Shown here one piece after another: positions 50,342 to 60,347 of a stretch of DNA of 64,000 nucleotides. The number at the start of each line of letters is the position of its first letter. The stretch's first letter is position 1. The stretch is from Luteimonas abyssi (GTDB lineage: Bacteria > Pseudomonadota > Gammaproteobacteria > Xanthomonadales > Xanthomonadaceae). Below the pieces are notes generated by a model that saw only the letters and a list, made by a program, of their open reading frames with translations, had not been told where the DNA came from and made no database searches. The translations under genes were made by a program, and so were the position numbers. The stretch is from positions 444,459-508,458 of the forward strand of contig NZ_KQ759763.1 in NCBI RefSeq assembly GCF_001482195.1, given 5' to 3'.

Positions 50342-52462
50342 CTAGCGGGGCGCCAGAAACAACGCCTGAACGACATCCCGTGCGGCGTTCGTGGAGAAAT
50401 GCTCGTTCACGTTGTCGAGTCCCCGCTCCGACAGGTGCTTCCACAGATCGCGGTCTTCGTGCAGTCGCACGATCGCCTCGGCGAACTGCTTGGCGTCGTC
50501 GGCGAGCAGAACGTCATGGCCGTCCAGCAAATGCATGCCTTCGGCAGCGATGGTGGTGGCGACGACGGGCTGGCCCTGGGCCATGCTCAGGTTGATCTTG
50601 CCCTTCACGCCGGCTCCGAAACGAAGTGGGGCAACCGCGACACGGCATCCCTCCATCCAGGCGGTCAGATCGGGGACATGCCCATGCACGTGGACTCCGT
50701 TGTGTCCGTGATGTGCGGTGATCGTATCTGGTGGCGCATTCCCGATGCAGTGAAACGCCAATGCCGGCAGGCGAAGCCGTACCAGCGGCCATACCCGGTC
50801 CAGAAACCAGCGCATCGCATCCACGTTCGGTGGGTGTGCAAAGCCGCCGACGAACACGACACCATCCCGCTCGGACCAATCAGGTCCGCCATCGCCAGCG
50901 ACATGGAGGTTGGACAGCAGCCTGACCTGTGCATGGGGTGCATCTTCGGCCAATACACGGGATTCAGCAGTGCTGACCACAAGGGTTACGTCGGCCTGGG
51001 CAATCACGGCGAGTTCGCGGGATCGAGTGCGGACTGCCGCGGCGAGCATGGCGGGATCCGCATGCACTTCGGCGGATCTTCGTTCGCGGACGTAGTGCAG
51101 ATCCACGCTGTCGAAAAGAATGCGGGTCTTCGGTGCATGCTTGCGCAGCAACGGGATAAGGGGTGCAGCCACGAAGTGCCTGCTGAGCATCGCCACATCG
51201 AAGCGCGCACCGTTGCGCTCCACCCAGCGGGCGAGTCCGCCGAGGAAGGGGGCATACCAAGTCTCGATGCCCCGCGCCTGCAAGGCGCGCGTGTGATGGC
51301 CTGCGTGATGGCCGTCAGCGGGCACAAACACGACGTGGGCGCCATCGTCGATCAGCATATGCATCAGCGTCACCAAGCGCAGCGAGCCGGAGTCGTGGTC
51401 GGGCCGTGGGGTGGACTCGTCCACGATCAGGATCTGCCGTTGGTTGCGATGCAACGAGGCCGGTGAGGGGGTCTGTCTAGGCGAGAGTTGATGCGAAAGC
51501 GAGTCCGCGTAGTGGCGGGCGAAAACATCCCGATTACGTATCTGCGCGGCCTTCATGCCAGTGGAGAGATCCGTGCCTGCGCTCGTGCCTTCATCGTGAA
51601 GGACGCGGGCGCGCGGCTGATACAGGACCTTCAATCCCGCCTTGCGGACAGCGAATGCCAGCGCGGCATCTTCGTAGTAAGCCGGCGCATAGCGTCGATC
51701 GAAACCTCCCAGACGGTGGAACAGTTTAGCGGGAATCGCGATCGCCGCACCGCTTGCATAGTCGGTCTCGCGGACATATCCGTAACGCGGATCGTCGGGA
51801 TTCTCGAAGCGACCATAGTTCCAGGCGTTGCCATCGCTGAAGATCGTGCCCCCTGCTTCCTGCAGGCGGCCGTCGGGATAGAGAAGCTGTGCACCGACCA
51901 GACCGACATCGGGAACTGCCGTGAAGGTTTCCAGGAGCATTTCCAACCAGCCCGGCTGGGGCACGGTGTCATTGTTGAGGAACACCAGCATGTCGCCGCG
52001 CGCGGCAGCGGCGCCATCGTTACAGGCCGCGATGAATCCGCCGTTGTGCTCCCTGCGTAGATAGCGCAGGCCGTCGATACGGGGAAGCAAGGTCGGGGTC
52101 GAATCGGAGCTGGAATCGTCGACTACCAACACCTCAGCCGCTACATGTGGCGGCTGGAGCGACAGGCTGCGAAGGCAGGCCAGTGTGTGGGTGAGCTGGC
52201 CGTATACGGGAATTATGATGCTGACCCGTGGTGCATCCGAACGAGGCAGCGAGAACGGCGCGAAGGTGTCGGGCGTCATCGGCTCGGGCCGCCAGAGGGG
52301 GTCTGAGGGCGGAGTCGACGGGCGTAACGCCTTGGCCATGCGTGTTCTGATGCGCTCCCAGGTGGCTCGCCCGCCACGGGTATGCAGGCTGGCCCACGTA
52401 CGGCGGAACAGGCCGAGCGCCCGGGCCAGCCGGAAGCGCGCATCAGTCAGCGAAAACGACAT
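50342..52462 (-). CDS. Two-domain glycosyltransferase (GT2 + GT4-like)
   Basis: 706 residues from the ATG at 52462 with GGAG upstream; an ATG at 52540 is a weaker alternative. The first half (about 75-330) is a GT2 domain: VSIIIPVYGQLTHTLACLRS, VVDDSSSDST, FLNNDTVPQPG and GGFDRRYAPAYYEDAALA, as in rhamnosyltransferases. The second half (about 345-706) is GT4-like: VFVGGFAHPPNVDAMRWFL and VAPLRFGAGVKGKI, plus VVATTIAAEGM. It may build surface polysaccharide or glycoprotein glycans. The gene's GC is lower than its neighbours (34 and 35 of 60 in two 60-base lines I counted, versus 47 of 60 within mrcB), hinting at transfer. No other sugar genes are next to it. Confidence 0.92.
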   Translation of the reverse strand: MSFSLTDARFRLARALGLFRRTWASLHTRGGRATWERIRTRMAKALRPSTPPSDPLWRPEPMTPDTFAPFSLPRSDAPRVSIIIPVYGQLTHTLACLRSLSLQPPHVAAEVLVVDDSSSDSTPTLLPRIDGLRYLRREHNGGFIAACNDGAAAARGDMLVFLNNDTVPQPGWLEMLLETFTAVPDVGLVGAQLLYPDGRLQEAGGTIFSDGNAWNYGRFENPDDPRYGYVRETDYASGAAIAIPAKLFHRLGGFDRRYAPAYYEDAALAFAVRKAGLKVLYQPRARVLHDEGTSAGTDLSTGMKAAQIRNRDVFARHYADSLSHQLSPRQTPSPASLHRNQRQILIVDESTPRPDHDSGSLRLVTLMHMLIDDGAHVVFVPADGHHAGHHTRALQARGIETWYAPFLGGLARWVERNGARFDVAMLSRHFVAAPLIPLLRKHAPKTRILFDSVDLHYVRERRSAEVHADPAMLAAAVRTRSRELAVIAQADVTLVVSTAESRVLAEDAPHAQVRLLSNLHVAGDGGPDWSERDGVVFVGGFAHPPNVDAMRWFLDRVWPLVRLRLPALAFHCIGNAPPDTITAHHGHNGVHVHGHVPDLTAWMEGCRVAVAPLRFGAGVKGKINLSMAQGQPVVATTIAAEGMHLLDGHDVLLADDAKQFAEAIVRLHEDRDLWKHLSERGLDNVNEHFSTNAARDVVQALFLAPR

Positions 52463-52522
52463 CCTGTGGAACTCCAGCTGACTGGGCGAGGGTGTGGCCG
52501 TCAGCGCGAAACGAGGCTGGGC

Positions 52523-52528
52523 TAGACT
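52523..52528 (+). promoter_or_regulatory. -10 box TAGACT of the mrcB operon
   Basis: TAGACT preceded by GC, 40 bases before the ATG at 52568, with GGAGA between. The glycosyltransferase gene starts on the other strand 61 bases away. Confidence 0.5.
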
Positions 52529-52567
52529 GCGGCCTGCCATTGTCGCATCCCGGAGAGCGTCCTGCAG

Positions 52568-55105
52568 ATGCCCAAGCGTCAGGACTCGTTAGCGCGCATC
52601 GATTACGACGAAGACGACCACGGCGGCGGTGGCGGTGGCGGCGATCGCCCCGGCCGGACGTGGTTGCGCAGGGCGTTGATCCTGATCCTGGCGTTCGCCG
52701 GGCTCGGGCTCGGCTTCCTGGTGCCGTACACCATCCACCTCAACCAGCAGGTCAACCAACGCTTCGGCGAGTTGCGCTGGCAGGTGCCCACGCGCGTGTA
52801 CGCGCGGCCGTTGCAGCTCGCGCCGGGGCTGGCTCTGGACGCCCAGACGCTCCGCCTGGAGCTGGAGTCGGCCGGCTATCGTGAAGGCGACGGTGAGCGG
52901 CCCGGCACCTACCTGGCCGGCGACAACGGCCGCTGGACGATTTCCAGCCGTGGCTTCCAGGATGTCGATGGCGCGGTCGCGCCACGGCGGGTCGAGGTGG
53001 GACTGTCGGGCGGTCGCATCGCCCGCCTGCGCGATGTCGGCGGGGATGCCGGGATCGAACGCGCGCGCCTGGATCCCGCCCGTATCGCCACGCTCTACGG
53101 GCAGAACCAGGAGGAGCGTCGTCTGGTTCGCGTGGAGGACGTGCCGGTGCTGCTCACCGATGCCCTGCAGGCGGTGGAGGATTCGGACTTCGCCCATCAC
53201 CGGGGTATCGACGTGCCCGGCATGCTGCGCGCGGCCTGGATCAACCTGCGCGCCGGCGAGGCGCGCCAGGGCGGCAGCACGCTGACCCAGCAGCTGGCCC
53301 GTTCCGGCCTGCTCGGGATCGGCCGCGAGCAGACCTACACGCGCAAGTTCAACGAGATTCTCTACGCGATGCTGATCGAGGCCCGTTACGACAAGGGCAC
53401 GATCCTGGAGGCGTACCTCAATCAGGTGTACCTGGGCCAGCGCGGCGCGCAGGCGATCCACGGCGTGGCCGCGGGAGCGGAGTACTGGTTCTCCCGGCGC
53501 CTGGAGGATCTCGACACCGAGCACGTCGCCCTGTTGGTGGGCATCATCCGCGGCCCGTCCTACTACGACCCGCGGCGTCAGCCCGAGCGCGCCAAGGTCC
53601 GCCGCGATTTCGCGCTCTCGCGCATGTTCGGCGCCGGACTGATCGACGAGGCCGAGTACCGCCGCGCACTGGAGGCGCCGCTGGGGATCAGCGACACACC
53701 GGGCATGCTGGCGGCGAACCGCTTTCCGGCGTATGTGGATCTGATCCGCCGGCAACTCGCCGCCGACTATCCGGCCGATGTGCTGCAGAGCGCAGGACTG
53801 AGCGTGATGAGCGCGATGTCGCCCGCCGCGCAGGGCTATGCCGAAGGCGCGGTGCGGCGCACGATCGAGGCGCTCAGCAACGACAAACGGCCCGAGCTGC
53901 AGTCCGGCGTGGTGGTGACCGACGCGCACAGCGGCGAGGTCATCGCCGTCGTGGGGTCGTCGCAGCCGACGGTGCACGGCTTCAACCGGGCCATCGAGGC
54001 GCAGCGCCCGGTCGGTTCGCTGCTCAAGCCGTTCGTCTATCTGCTGGCGCTGGCCCGGCCGACCGAGTTCTCCCTGGCCACCTGGGTCGAGGACGCGCCG
54101 GTCAACATGGTGCTGCCCAACGGTCAGCGCTGGAATCCCGCGAACGCGGACAACCGCAGCCACGGCACCGTGCGGTTGATGGATGCGCTGGCGCGCTCCT
54201 ACAACCAGGCCACCGTGCGTGTGGGCATGATGGTGGGGCCGCAGGCGCTCGCGGATCTGGTCCGCGAACTGGCGGGCATCCGCTCCGAGCCCAACCCCGC
54301 GTTGATTCTCGGATCGGTGGACCAGAGTCCGTACGCGATGGCGCAGCTGTATCAGTTCCTGGCCTCGGGCGGCGAGCGTCAGCCGCTGCGCATGGTGCGC
54401 GGCGTGCTCGACAGCGAAGGCCGGGTGCTGCGCCGCTACGACGCGGCCCCGCCCGATGCGCAGCCGGGCGATGCGGTGGCCGTCGGTCTGATCACCCTCG
54501 CGCTCCAGCACGCGGTGAGCTCCGGCACCGGCCGCCAACTGGTCAACGACGGACTCGGCCGCCTGCAGCCTGCCGGCAAGACCGGCACCAGCAACGACGG
54601 CCGCGACAGCTGGTTCGCCGGCTGGACCGGCGATCACCTGGCCGTGGTCTGGATCGGCAACGACCAGAACGAATCCACCGGGCTGTACGGGGCGACCGGC
54701 GCGATGCGCGTGTGGTCGGACCTGTTCGGCCGCCTGCCCAGTGCGCCGCTGCAGGTCGCCGACCGCGGCCTCGACTGGCAGTGGGTCGCCCGCAGCGCGG
54801 CGACCGACGCCGGCTGTCCGGAGGCCCGGCGGTTCGCCTTCATCGATGGCTACGCACCGCGCTATGAGGCGTGCTACGCCTATCCGTCCGCACCGTACGC
54901 GACCTATCCGGGCGAACGTCCGCTCCCGCAGGACGTGCCGACGCCGCCGCAGGACGCCTACGGGCCGGCACCGCCGCCGCCTCCGCAACAGGTCCAGGAG
55001 CCCCAGCGCGAGGGCTTCTGGCGTCGCGTGTTCGGCAGCGGCGATCACGACCGCGGCGAGCCGCCGCCCACACCGCCGTCTCCTGAAGGAAGTTTTCCGC
55101 CATGA
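52568..55105 (+). CDS. mrcB: Penicillin-binding protein 1B
   Basis: 845 residues: short acidic/Gly-rich cytoplasmic tail, one transmembrane helix (about 35-56), a UB2H-like domain (about 60-150), the GT51 glycosyltransferase (LTDALQAVEDSDFAHHRGID, GGSTLTQQLARSG, RKFNEILYAMLIE) and the transpeptidase (SLLK with Ser484, SYN, KTGT at 671). A disordered Pro-rich C-terminal tail (VPTPPQDAYGPAPPPPPQQ) is longer than usual. It polymerises and crosslinks peptidoglycan. First gene of an operon: its stop overlaps the TPR gene by ATGA. Confidence 0.95.
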   Translation: MPKRQDSLARIDYDEDDHGGGGGGGDRPGRTWLRRALILILAFAGLGLGFLVPYTIHLNQQVNQRFGELRWQVPTRVYARPLQLAPGLALDAQTLRLELESAGYREGDGERPGTYLAGDNGRWTISSRGFQDVDGAVAPRRVEVGLSGGRIARLRDVGGDAGIERARLDPARIATLYGQNQEERRLVRVEDVPVLLTDALQAVEDSDFAHHRGIDVPGMLRAAWINLRAGEARQGGSTLTQQLARSGLLGIGREQTYTRKFNEILYAMLIEARYDKGTILEAYLNQVYLGQRGAQAIHGVAAGAEYWFSRRLEDLDTEHVALLVGIIRGPSYYDPRRQPERAKVRRDFALSRMFGAGLIDEAEYRRALEAPLGISDTPGMLAANRFPAYVDLIRRQLAADYPADVLQSAGLSVMSAMSPAAQGYAEGAVRRTIEALSNDKRPELQSGVVVTDAHSGEVIAVVGSSQPTVHGFNRAIEAQRPVGSLLKPFVYLLALARPTEFSLATWVEDAPVNMVLPNGQRWNPANADNRSHGTVRLMDALARSYNQATVRVGMMVGPQALADLVRELAGIRSEPNPALILGSVDQSPYAMAQLYQFLASGGERQPLRMVRGVLDSEGRVLRRYDAAPPDAQPGDAVAVGLITLALQHAVSSGTGRQLVNDGLGRLQPAGKTGTSNDGRDSWFAGWTGDHLAVVWIGNDQNESTGLYGATGAMRVWSDLFGRLPSAPLQVADRGLDWQWVARSAATDAGCPEARRFAFIDGYAPRYEACYAYPSAPYATYPGERPLPQDVPTPPQDAYGPAPPPPPQQVQEPQREGFWRRVFGSGDHDRGEPPPTPPSPEGSFPP

Positions 55106-55644
55106 CCTTGCGTTTCCGCACCGCCCACGGCCTGTTGGGCTGCATTCTGTCGACGGCGTTCCTCGCCGGTTGTGCGATGGGGCCGGCATCGTCGCCCCGG
55201 TCGGCGGGTGCGCCGGCGTCGGTATCTGCCGTCGAGGCGGTGACCGCCATCCGCGCGGCGGCCGGCGACGGCGAAGGCGAACTGTCGGTGCAGCCGCTGC
55301 GCGACGGGCGGGTGGAGGACCTGCGTCACCAGGCCGCGCAGCAGGAAGCGGCGGGCGATGTCGCCGGCGCCGCGGCCCGCCTGGACGAAGCGCTGGCGAT
55401 CGTGCCGGAAGATCCGGCGATCCTGCAGGAACGCGCGGAAGTGGCGATCCTGCAGGGCGACACCGCTACGGCCGACCGTCTCGCCCAGCGCGCCTACGCG
55501 CTCGGTTCGCAGGTCGGTCCGTTGTGCCGTCGGCACTGGGCGACACTGCAGCACCTGCGGCAACGGCAGGGCGACGACGCCGGCGCGGCGCAGGCGCAGG
55601 CACAGATCGAGGGCTGCCGGGTCGGGGCACTCGACCGGTTCTGA
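55102..55644 (+). CDS. TPR-repeat lipoprotein coupled to PBP1B
   Basis: 180 residues, ATG inside the mrcB stop (ATGA). Signal MTLRFRTAHGLLGCILSTAF ends in a lipobox LAGC (Cys24). The body is low in complexity but has one or two TPR-like pairs (RHQAAQQEAAGDVAGAAARL, EALAIVPEDPAILQERAEVA) and a C-terminal helical stretch. Coupling to a peptidoglycan synthase suggests an accessory or activating role, similar in concept to LpoB (whose TPR-free domain activates PBP1B), but the sequence is not LpoB-like and this is inference only. Confidence 0.78.
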   Translation: MTLRFRTAHGLLGCILSTAFLAGCAMGPASSPRSAGAPASVSAVEAVTAIRAAAGDGEGELSVQPLRDGRVEDLRHQAAQQEAAGDVAGAAARLDEALAIVPEDPAILQERAEVAILQGDTATADRLAQRAYALGSQVGPLCRRHWATLQHLRQRQGDDAGAAQAQAQIEGCRVGALDRF

Positions 55645-55646
55645 TC

Positions 55647-57695
55647 GTGGGCGACGACGTACGGCTGCCGGACGCGGCGGGCGGCGATCTGCCGGGTCGC
55701 GTCCACGCGGCCCTGGACGAGGGCGGTGCGCTCGCGCAGGCCCTGCCCCAGTTCCATGCGCGGCCGCCGCAGCAGGCGCTCGCGGCAGCGGTGGCGGATG
55801 CGTTCGCGCGCGGCGATACCCTGCTGGCGGAAGCCGGCACCGGCACCGGCAAGACCTTCGCCTACCTCGTGCCGGCGCTGCTGTCGGGGCTGCGCACCAT
55901 CGTCTCGACCGGCACCCGTGCGCTGCAGGACCAGCTTTACCATCGCGACCTGCCGCGGGTGCGCGATGCGTTGGGCGTCGGGCTGAAGGCCGCGCTGCTC
56001 AAGGGGCGGGCGAACTATCTGTGCCTCTACCGGATGACCCGCACCCGCGGCGAGCCGCGCTTCACCGCGCGCGACCAGGTGGCCCTGTTCCAGCGCATCG
56101 TCGCCTGGAGCGGGCGCACCCGCATGGGCGACTTGGCCGAGATCGAGGCCCTGCCCGAGGACTCGCCGCTGATTCCGATGGTGACCTCCACCGTCGACAA
56201 CTGCCTGGGCAGCGAATGTCCGTTCTGGAGCGAATGCTTCGTGGTCCAGGCCCGGCAGCGCGCGCAGATGGCCGACGTGGTCGTGGTCAACCACCATCTG
56301 CTGCTGGCCGATCTCGCGCTGAAGCAGGAGGGCTTCGGGGAGATCCTGCCCGGCGCGCAGGCGTTCGTCGTCGACGAGGCGCACCAGTTGCCGGAGCTGG
56401 CCGTGCAGTTCTTCGGCGAAGGCCTCAGTGCGCGGCCGCTGGTCGAGCTGGCACGCGACGGCATCGGCGAATGCCGCGACGTGCCCGGTGCGCGGGCCAC
56501 CCTGCAAGATCCCGCCCTGCAGCTCGAACAATCGGTGCACGGCTTGCGTGCGGCCATGGAGACACTGCCCCCGCGCGGTACGCTCGATCGCGCACTGCAC
56601 GATGCCCGGGTGCAGGACGGTCTGGAAGGGCTTTCCGATGCGCTGCACGGTTTCGCCGATGCCGTCGCGCCGCTGCGCGAGGCCAGCCCCGGGCTGGATG
56701 CGGCGCATGCGCGCGCGCAGGACTTCCTGGCCAGGCTGCGGCGCTGGCAGGCCTGGGACGGTCCGGGCGCGTTCGACACCCCGGACGGAGTTGGCGACGG
56801 GCACGACGCCGACACAGGGGGCGGTGGCCCCGTCGCGGCCGATGGCGACGTGCGCTGGTACGAACTGTCGCCGCGGGGATTCCGGCTGCAACGCACGCCG
56901 CTGGATGTCTCGGCGCCGTTGCGCGCGCATCGCGAGCGGTCCGCCGCCGCCTGGGTGTTCACTTCGGCCACGCTGGCGGTGGACGGTCATTTCGAGCACA
57001 TCGCCGAACGGCTCGGCCTCGAAGCCCCGCGCACGCTGTTCGCGCCGAGCCCGTTCGACTGGACGCGTCAGGCCTTGTGCTTCCTGCCGCCGGGCCTGCC
57101 GCCGCCGTCGGCGCGCGAGTACACCGCGGCGGTGGCCGAGGCGGTTTTGCCGGTGCTGCAGGCGTCCGGTGGGCGCGCGTTCCTGCTGTTCGCCTCGCAC
57201 CGCGCGTTGCGCGAGACCGCGGCCCTGCTGCGCGACGGTCCGTGGCCGCTGTTCGTGCAGGGCGAGGCGCCGCGTCATGTGCTGTTGCAGCGTTTCCGCG
57301 AATCGGGCAACGGGGTGCTGCTGGGCGCGGCCAGCTTCCGCGAGGGCGTCGACGTGGTCGGCGATGCGCTGAGCGTGGTGGTGATCGACAAGCTGCCGTT
57401 CGCGGCGCCCGACGACCCGGTCTTCGAAGCGCGTCTCGAGGCGATCCGCCGTGCCGGTGGCCGCCCTTTCGCCGACGAGCAGTTGCCGCAGGCGGTGATC
57501 GCCTTGAAACAGGGCGTGGGGCGATTGATCCGCAGCGAGCGCGACCGCGGCGTGCTGGTGCTGTGCGATCCGCGGCTGACCACCCGCGGGTACGGACGGA
57601 CGTTTCTCGGATCGCTGCCGCCGTTTCCCGTCACCCGGGCGCTCGCGGAGGTCCAGGCGTTCTTCGGCGAGGCGGGCGACGGGACGCCCGCGTAG
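55647..57695 (+). CDS. ATP-dependent DNA helicase, DinG/YoaA-like
   Basis: 682 residues from a GTG 2 bases after the TPR stop. XPD/DinG-type superfamily 2 helicase with Walker A AEAGTGTGKT (about 61-70), DEAH (VVDEAHQLPEL), and four cysteines for a 4Fe-4S cluster (YLCLYRM, then VDNCLGSECPFWSECF). The late motifs VFTSATLAVDG, LLGAASFREGVDVVG and KQGVGRLIRS complete the fold. Length matches YoaA (about 640-680) rather than DinG. YoaA helps tolerate stalled replication forks with HolC. Member of the mrcB operon. Confidence 0.93.
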   Translation: MGDDVRLPDAAGGDLPGRVHAALDEGGALAQALPQFHARPPQQALAAAVADAFARGDTLLAEAGTGTGKTFAYLVPALLSGLRTIVSTGTRALQDQLYHRDLPRVRDALGVGLKAALLKGRANYLCLYRMTRTRGEPRFTARDQVALFQRIVAWSGRTRMGDLAEIEALPEDSPLIPMVTSTVDNCLGSECPFWSECFVVQARQRAQMADVVVVNHHLLLADLALKQEGFGEILPGAQAFVVDEAHQLPELAVQFFGEGLSARPLVELARDGIGECRDVPGARATLQDPALQLEQSVHGLRAAMETLPPRGTLDRALHDARVQDGLEGLSDALHGFADAVAPLREASPGLDAAHARAQDFLARLRRWQAWDGPGAFDTPDGVGDGHDADTGGGGPVAADGDVRWYELSPRGFRLQRTPLDVSAPLRAHRERSAAAWVFTSATLAVDGHFEHIAERLGLEAPRTLFAPSPFDWTRQALCFLPPGLPPPSAREYTAAVAEAVLPVLQASGGRAFLLFASHRALRETAALLRDGPWPLFVQGEAPRHVLLQRFRESGNGVLLGAASFREGVDVVGDALSVVVIDKLPFAAPDDPVFEARLEAIRRAGGRPFADEQLPQAVIALKQGVGRLIRSERDRGVLVLCDPRLTTRGYGRTFLGSLPPFPVTRALAEVQAFFGEAGDGTPA

Positions 57696-57992
57696 ACGGT
57701 CGTACGGCCCGGCATCGTGGCCGGGGACCGCAGCGGTACTAGTCGCCGCTAACTGCGGCGTCCCGATCAGGCGTTCGTGCCACCGGCCATGGATCGTCTC
57801 GAGGTCGTCCGCATGGGCGGCCTGCTCGAGCGGTCCGGGCCGGATCCCTCGTGGCGACGGGGCGCTGCCGGCACCGCTCGGAGCGCTGGAACGGGGAGCG
57901 CGCGCCGGCTTCGCTTCCCTCGACCGGCCGGAACGCCCAAAATAGCCGGTTCTCCCGGCCCGGTGCCGGGATCGATTGCCCCCGGAGCCCCC

Positions 57993-59753
57993 ATGCGTAC
58001 CCATTACTGCGGCCTGATCGACGAAGCCCTGATCGGCGAGACCGTCACCTTGTGCGGTTGGGCGGACGTCGCCCGCGATCTGGGCGGGGTCTGCTTCATC
58101 GACCTGCGCGACCATGAGGGCATCGTGCAGATCGTCGCCGAGCCCAGCGACGCTGCGGGCAACGCCGAGGTCGTCGCCACCGCGGTGCAGGTGGGCTACG
58201 AGGATTGCCTGCGCATCACCGGTACCGTGCGCCGCCGGCACAGCCCGAACGCGAAGATCCCCACCGGTCAGGTGGAAGTGGTCGCCACGGCGATCGAGAT
58301 CGTCAACAAGGCCGCGCCGCTCCCGTTCCACGCCCACGAGAACCCGGGCGAGGAAACCCGCCTCAAGTACCGCTACCTCGACCTGCGTCGCCCCGAGATG
58401 CAGCGCATGCAACGCACCCGGATCAAGCTGGTGCAGGCGCTGCGGCGGTATCTGGACGGACGTGGCTTCCAGGACATCGAGACGCCGATCCTGACCAAGG
58501 CCACCCCCGAAGGCGCGCGCGACTTCCTGGTGCCGGCGCGCATGCATCCGGGCGAGTTCTACGCCCTGCCGCAGAGCCCGCAGCTGTTCAAGCAGATCCT
58601 GATGGTGGCCGGCTTCGACCGCTACTACCAGGTCGCGCGCTGCTTCCGGGACGAGGCGCTGCGCGCCGACCGCCAGCTCGAGTTCACCCAGCTCGACATC
58701 GAGTTCGCCTGGGTCCGCGAGCAGGATGTGCAGGACGCGGTGGAAGACATGATCCGCGCGGTATTCAAGGAGGTCGTCGACGTCGACCTGGTCGAGTCCT
58801 TCCCGCGCATGACCTGGGCCGAGGCGATGCGCCGCTACGGTTCGGACAAGCCCGACCTGCGCATCGACCTCGAACTGGTCGACGTGGCCGAACGGGTCAA
58901 GGACAGCGATTTCGCGGTGTTCTCCACCGCGGCCAACGACCCTGACGGCCGCGTGGCCGCGCTGCGCATTCCCGGTGGCGCGCGCCTGAGCCGCAAGCAG
59001 ATCGACGAGTACGCCGCGCACGCGGCCAAGTACGGCGCCAAGGGCCTGGCCTACGCCAAGATCGACGACGCCGGCGCGGTGAACTCGCCGGTCGCCAAGT
59101 TCTTCGACGAAGCCGAGTTCGCCGCGTTGCTGGCCCAGGTCGGCGCGGCCAACGGCGACATCGTGTTCTTCGGTGCCGGTGCCTACGGCAAGGTCAGCGA
59201 CTTCATGGGCGCGGTGCGGCTGAAAGCCGGCAAGGATTTCGGCCTCGTCGCCGCGGGCTGGAAACCGCTGTGGGTCACCGACTTCCCGATGTTCGAATGG
59301 GACGCGGACGACCAGCGCTACGTCGCCCTGCATCATCCGTTCACCGCGCCTGCCGTCGACGACATCGCCGATCTGCGCACGCACGCGAAGACCGCGGTGT
59401 CGCGCGGCTACGACATGGTGCTCAACGGCAACGAGATCGGCGGCGGGTCGATCCGTATCCACCGTCCGGACATGCAGAGCGCGGTGTTCGAACTGCTGGG
59501 CATCGGGGCCGACGAGGCCGAGGCCAAGTTCGGCTTCCTGCTCGACGCGTTGAAGTACGGTGCGCCGCCGCACGGCGGCATCGCCTTCGGCATCGACCGC
59601 ATCGCCGCACTGATGGCCGGCACCGAATCGATCCGCGACGTGATTCCGTTCCCCAAGACCACCGGCGCGCAGTGTCTGATGACCGGTGCCCCGTCGCCGA
59701 TCCCCGACGCGCAGCTGGCCGAAGTGCACGTGGCGGTGCGTCCCAAGGAGTGA
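57993..59753 (+). CDS. aspS: Aspartyl-tRNA synthetase
   Basis: 586 residues, GGAG 6 bases upstream of the ATG at 57993. Class II synthetase: N-terminal OB-fold anticodon domain ([26 protein letters not shown]), motif 2 with the flipping loop ([20 protein letters not shown]), the bacterial GAD insertion (about 280-410), and motif 3 ([13 protein letters not shown]). It has no AspRS archaeal features; discriminating or non-discriminating for Asn cannot be told here. Leader of about 40 bases has a CCGGG hairpin. The gap to the next gene is 157 bases. Confidence 0.97.
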   Translation: MRTHYCGLIDEALIGETVTLCGWADVARDLGGVCFIDLRDHEGIVQIVAEPSDAAGNAEVVATAVQVGYEDCLRITGTVRRRHSPNAKIPTGQVEVVATAIEIVNKAAPLPFHAHENPGEETRLKYRYLDLRRPEMQRMQRTRIKLVQALRRYLDGRGFQDIETPILTKATPEGARDFLVPARMHPGEFYALPQSPQLFKQILMVAGFDRYYQVARCFRDEALRADRQLEFTQLDIEFAWVREQDVQDAVEDMIRAVFKEVVDVDLVESFPRMTWAEAMRRYGSDKPDLRIDLELVDVAERVKDSDFAVFSTAANDPDGRVAALRIPGGARLSRKQIDEYAAHAAKYGAKGLAYAKIDDAGAVNSPVAKFFDEAEFAALLAQVGAANGDIVFFGAGAYGKVSDFMGAVRLKAGKDFGLVAAGWKPLWVTDFPMFEWDADDQRYVALHHPFTAPAVDDIADLRTHAKTAVSRGYDMVLNGNEIGGGSIRIHRPDMQSAVFELLGIGADEAEAKFGFLLDALKYGAPPHGGIAFGIDRIAALMAGTESIRDVIPFPKTTGAQCLMTGAPSPIPDAQLAEVHVAVRPKE

Positions 59754-59910
59754 TGCGCCCGGATCCGGCGTCGCACCGGGGGGCGGTGCGGCCGTCGCTG
59801 CCGATGTGACGGTAAACGTGACCGCGCTCCGGGTTTGCGGGGCGCGCCGGGCATCGCGACGGCATGGGTGTAGGCTCGCCGGGGCAGGGGCATCCATGGA
59901 GGGCATCACG

Positions 59911-60174
59911 ATGACATCCACCGTTTCAGGCTCCAGAGCGCGCCGCATCCGTTTCCGCGTCCTGCAGGGCGCCATGCTGGCGTTCGTCCTGGTCATGCTG
60001 GCCGGGACTACCTCGGCGCGTTGGCCGATTCCCGGCGTGGAGTGGGCGGAATGGACGAACTACGACGCTGCCGGCAATGCGATCGGCGGCGGCCGGATCG
60101 AGTGCGAAGGCGACATGCGGACCTGGGGCGACCCGGGCCGCCCGGGTCCGTTCACGCTGTATCCCTGCCCGTGA
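59911..60174 (+). CDS. Small secreted two-cysteine protein
   Basis: 87 residues. GGAGG (59899-59903) lies 7 bases before the ATG at 59911; an ATG at 59896 is upstream of that site. N-terminal basic stretch (SRARRIRFR) then a hydrophobic signal (VLQGAMLAFVLVMLAG) with cleavage near TSA. The mature part is about 53 residues: RWPIPGVEWAEWTNYDAAGN, then two cysteines in IECEGD and YPCP at the end, so one disulfide. The pattern (aromatic strands, Gly-Gly turn, terminal Cys) resembles the small DUF6289-like peptides of Lysobacteraceae, a weak resemblance from memory. Confidence 0.7.
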   Translation: MTSTVSGSRARRIRFRVLQGAMLAFVLVMLAGTTSARWPIPGVEWAEWTNYDAAGNAIGGGRIECEGDMRTWGDPGRPGPFTLYPCP

Positions 60175-60347
60175 CCTGAGCGCACCGGCGCGTGCGTGAG
60201 TCAACCGGCGTCGCGGCCGCAGCGAGCGCTGCGGTCGTGCGCCGGCGATGTCCGGATACACCATGCCGTGCCCGGTGGGAGGTTCCGCGTTGGGCGGCGT
60301 CGGTCCGGCAGGCATACTGGCGGTGTCTTCCCCACACAGGCATCACG

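Noticed and set aside
57930-57990. Possible T-box or riboswitch in the aspS leader
   Set aside because: The leader is only about 40-60 bases with a single CCGGG hairpin and no T-box sequence.
55494-59996. A 1500-codon minus-strand open frame across the helicase and aspS genes
   Set aside because: It is antisense to two genes with unmistakable motifs (DEAH, 4Fe-4S Cys, class II synthetase). Its product is Arg/Gln/His-rich without domains, as expected from third-position GC bias.
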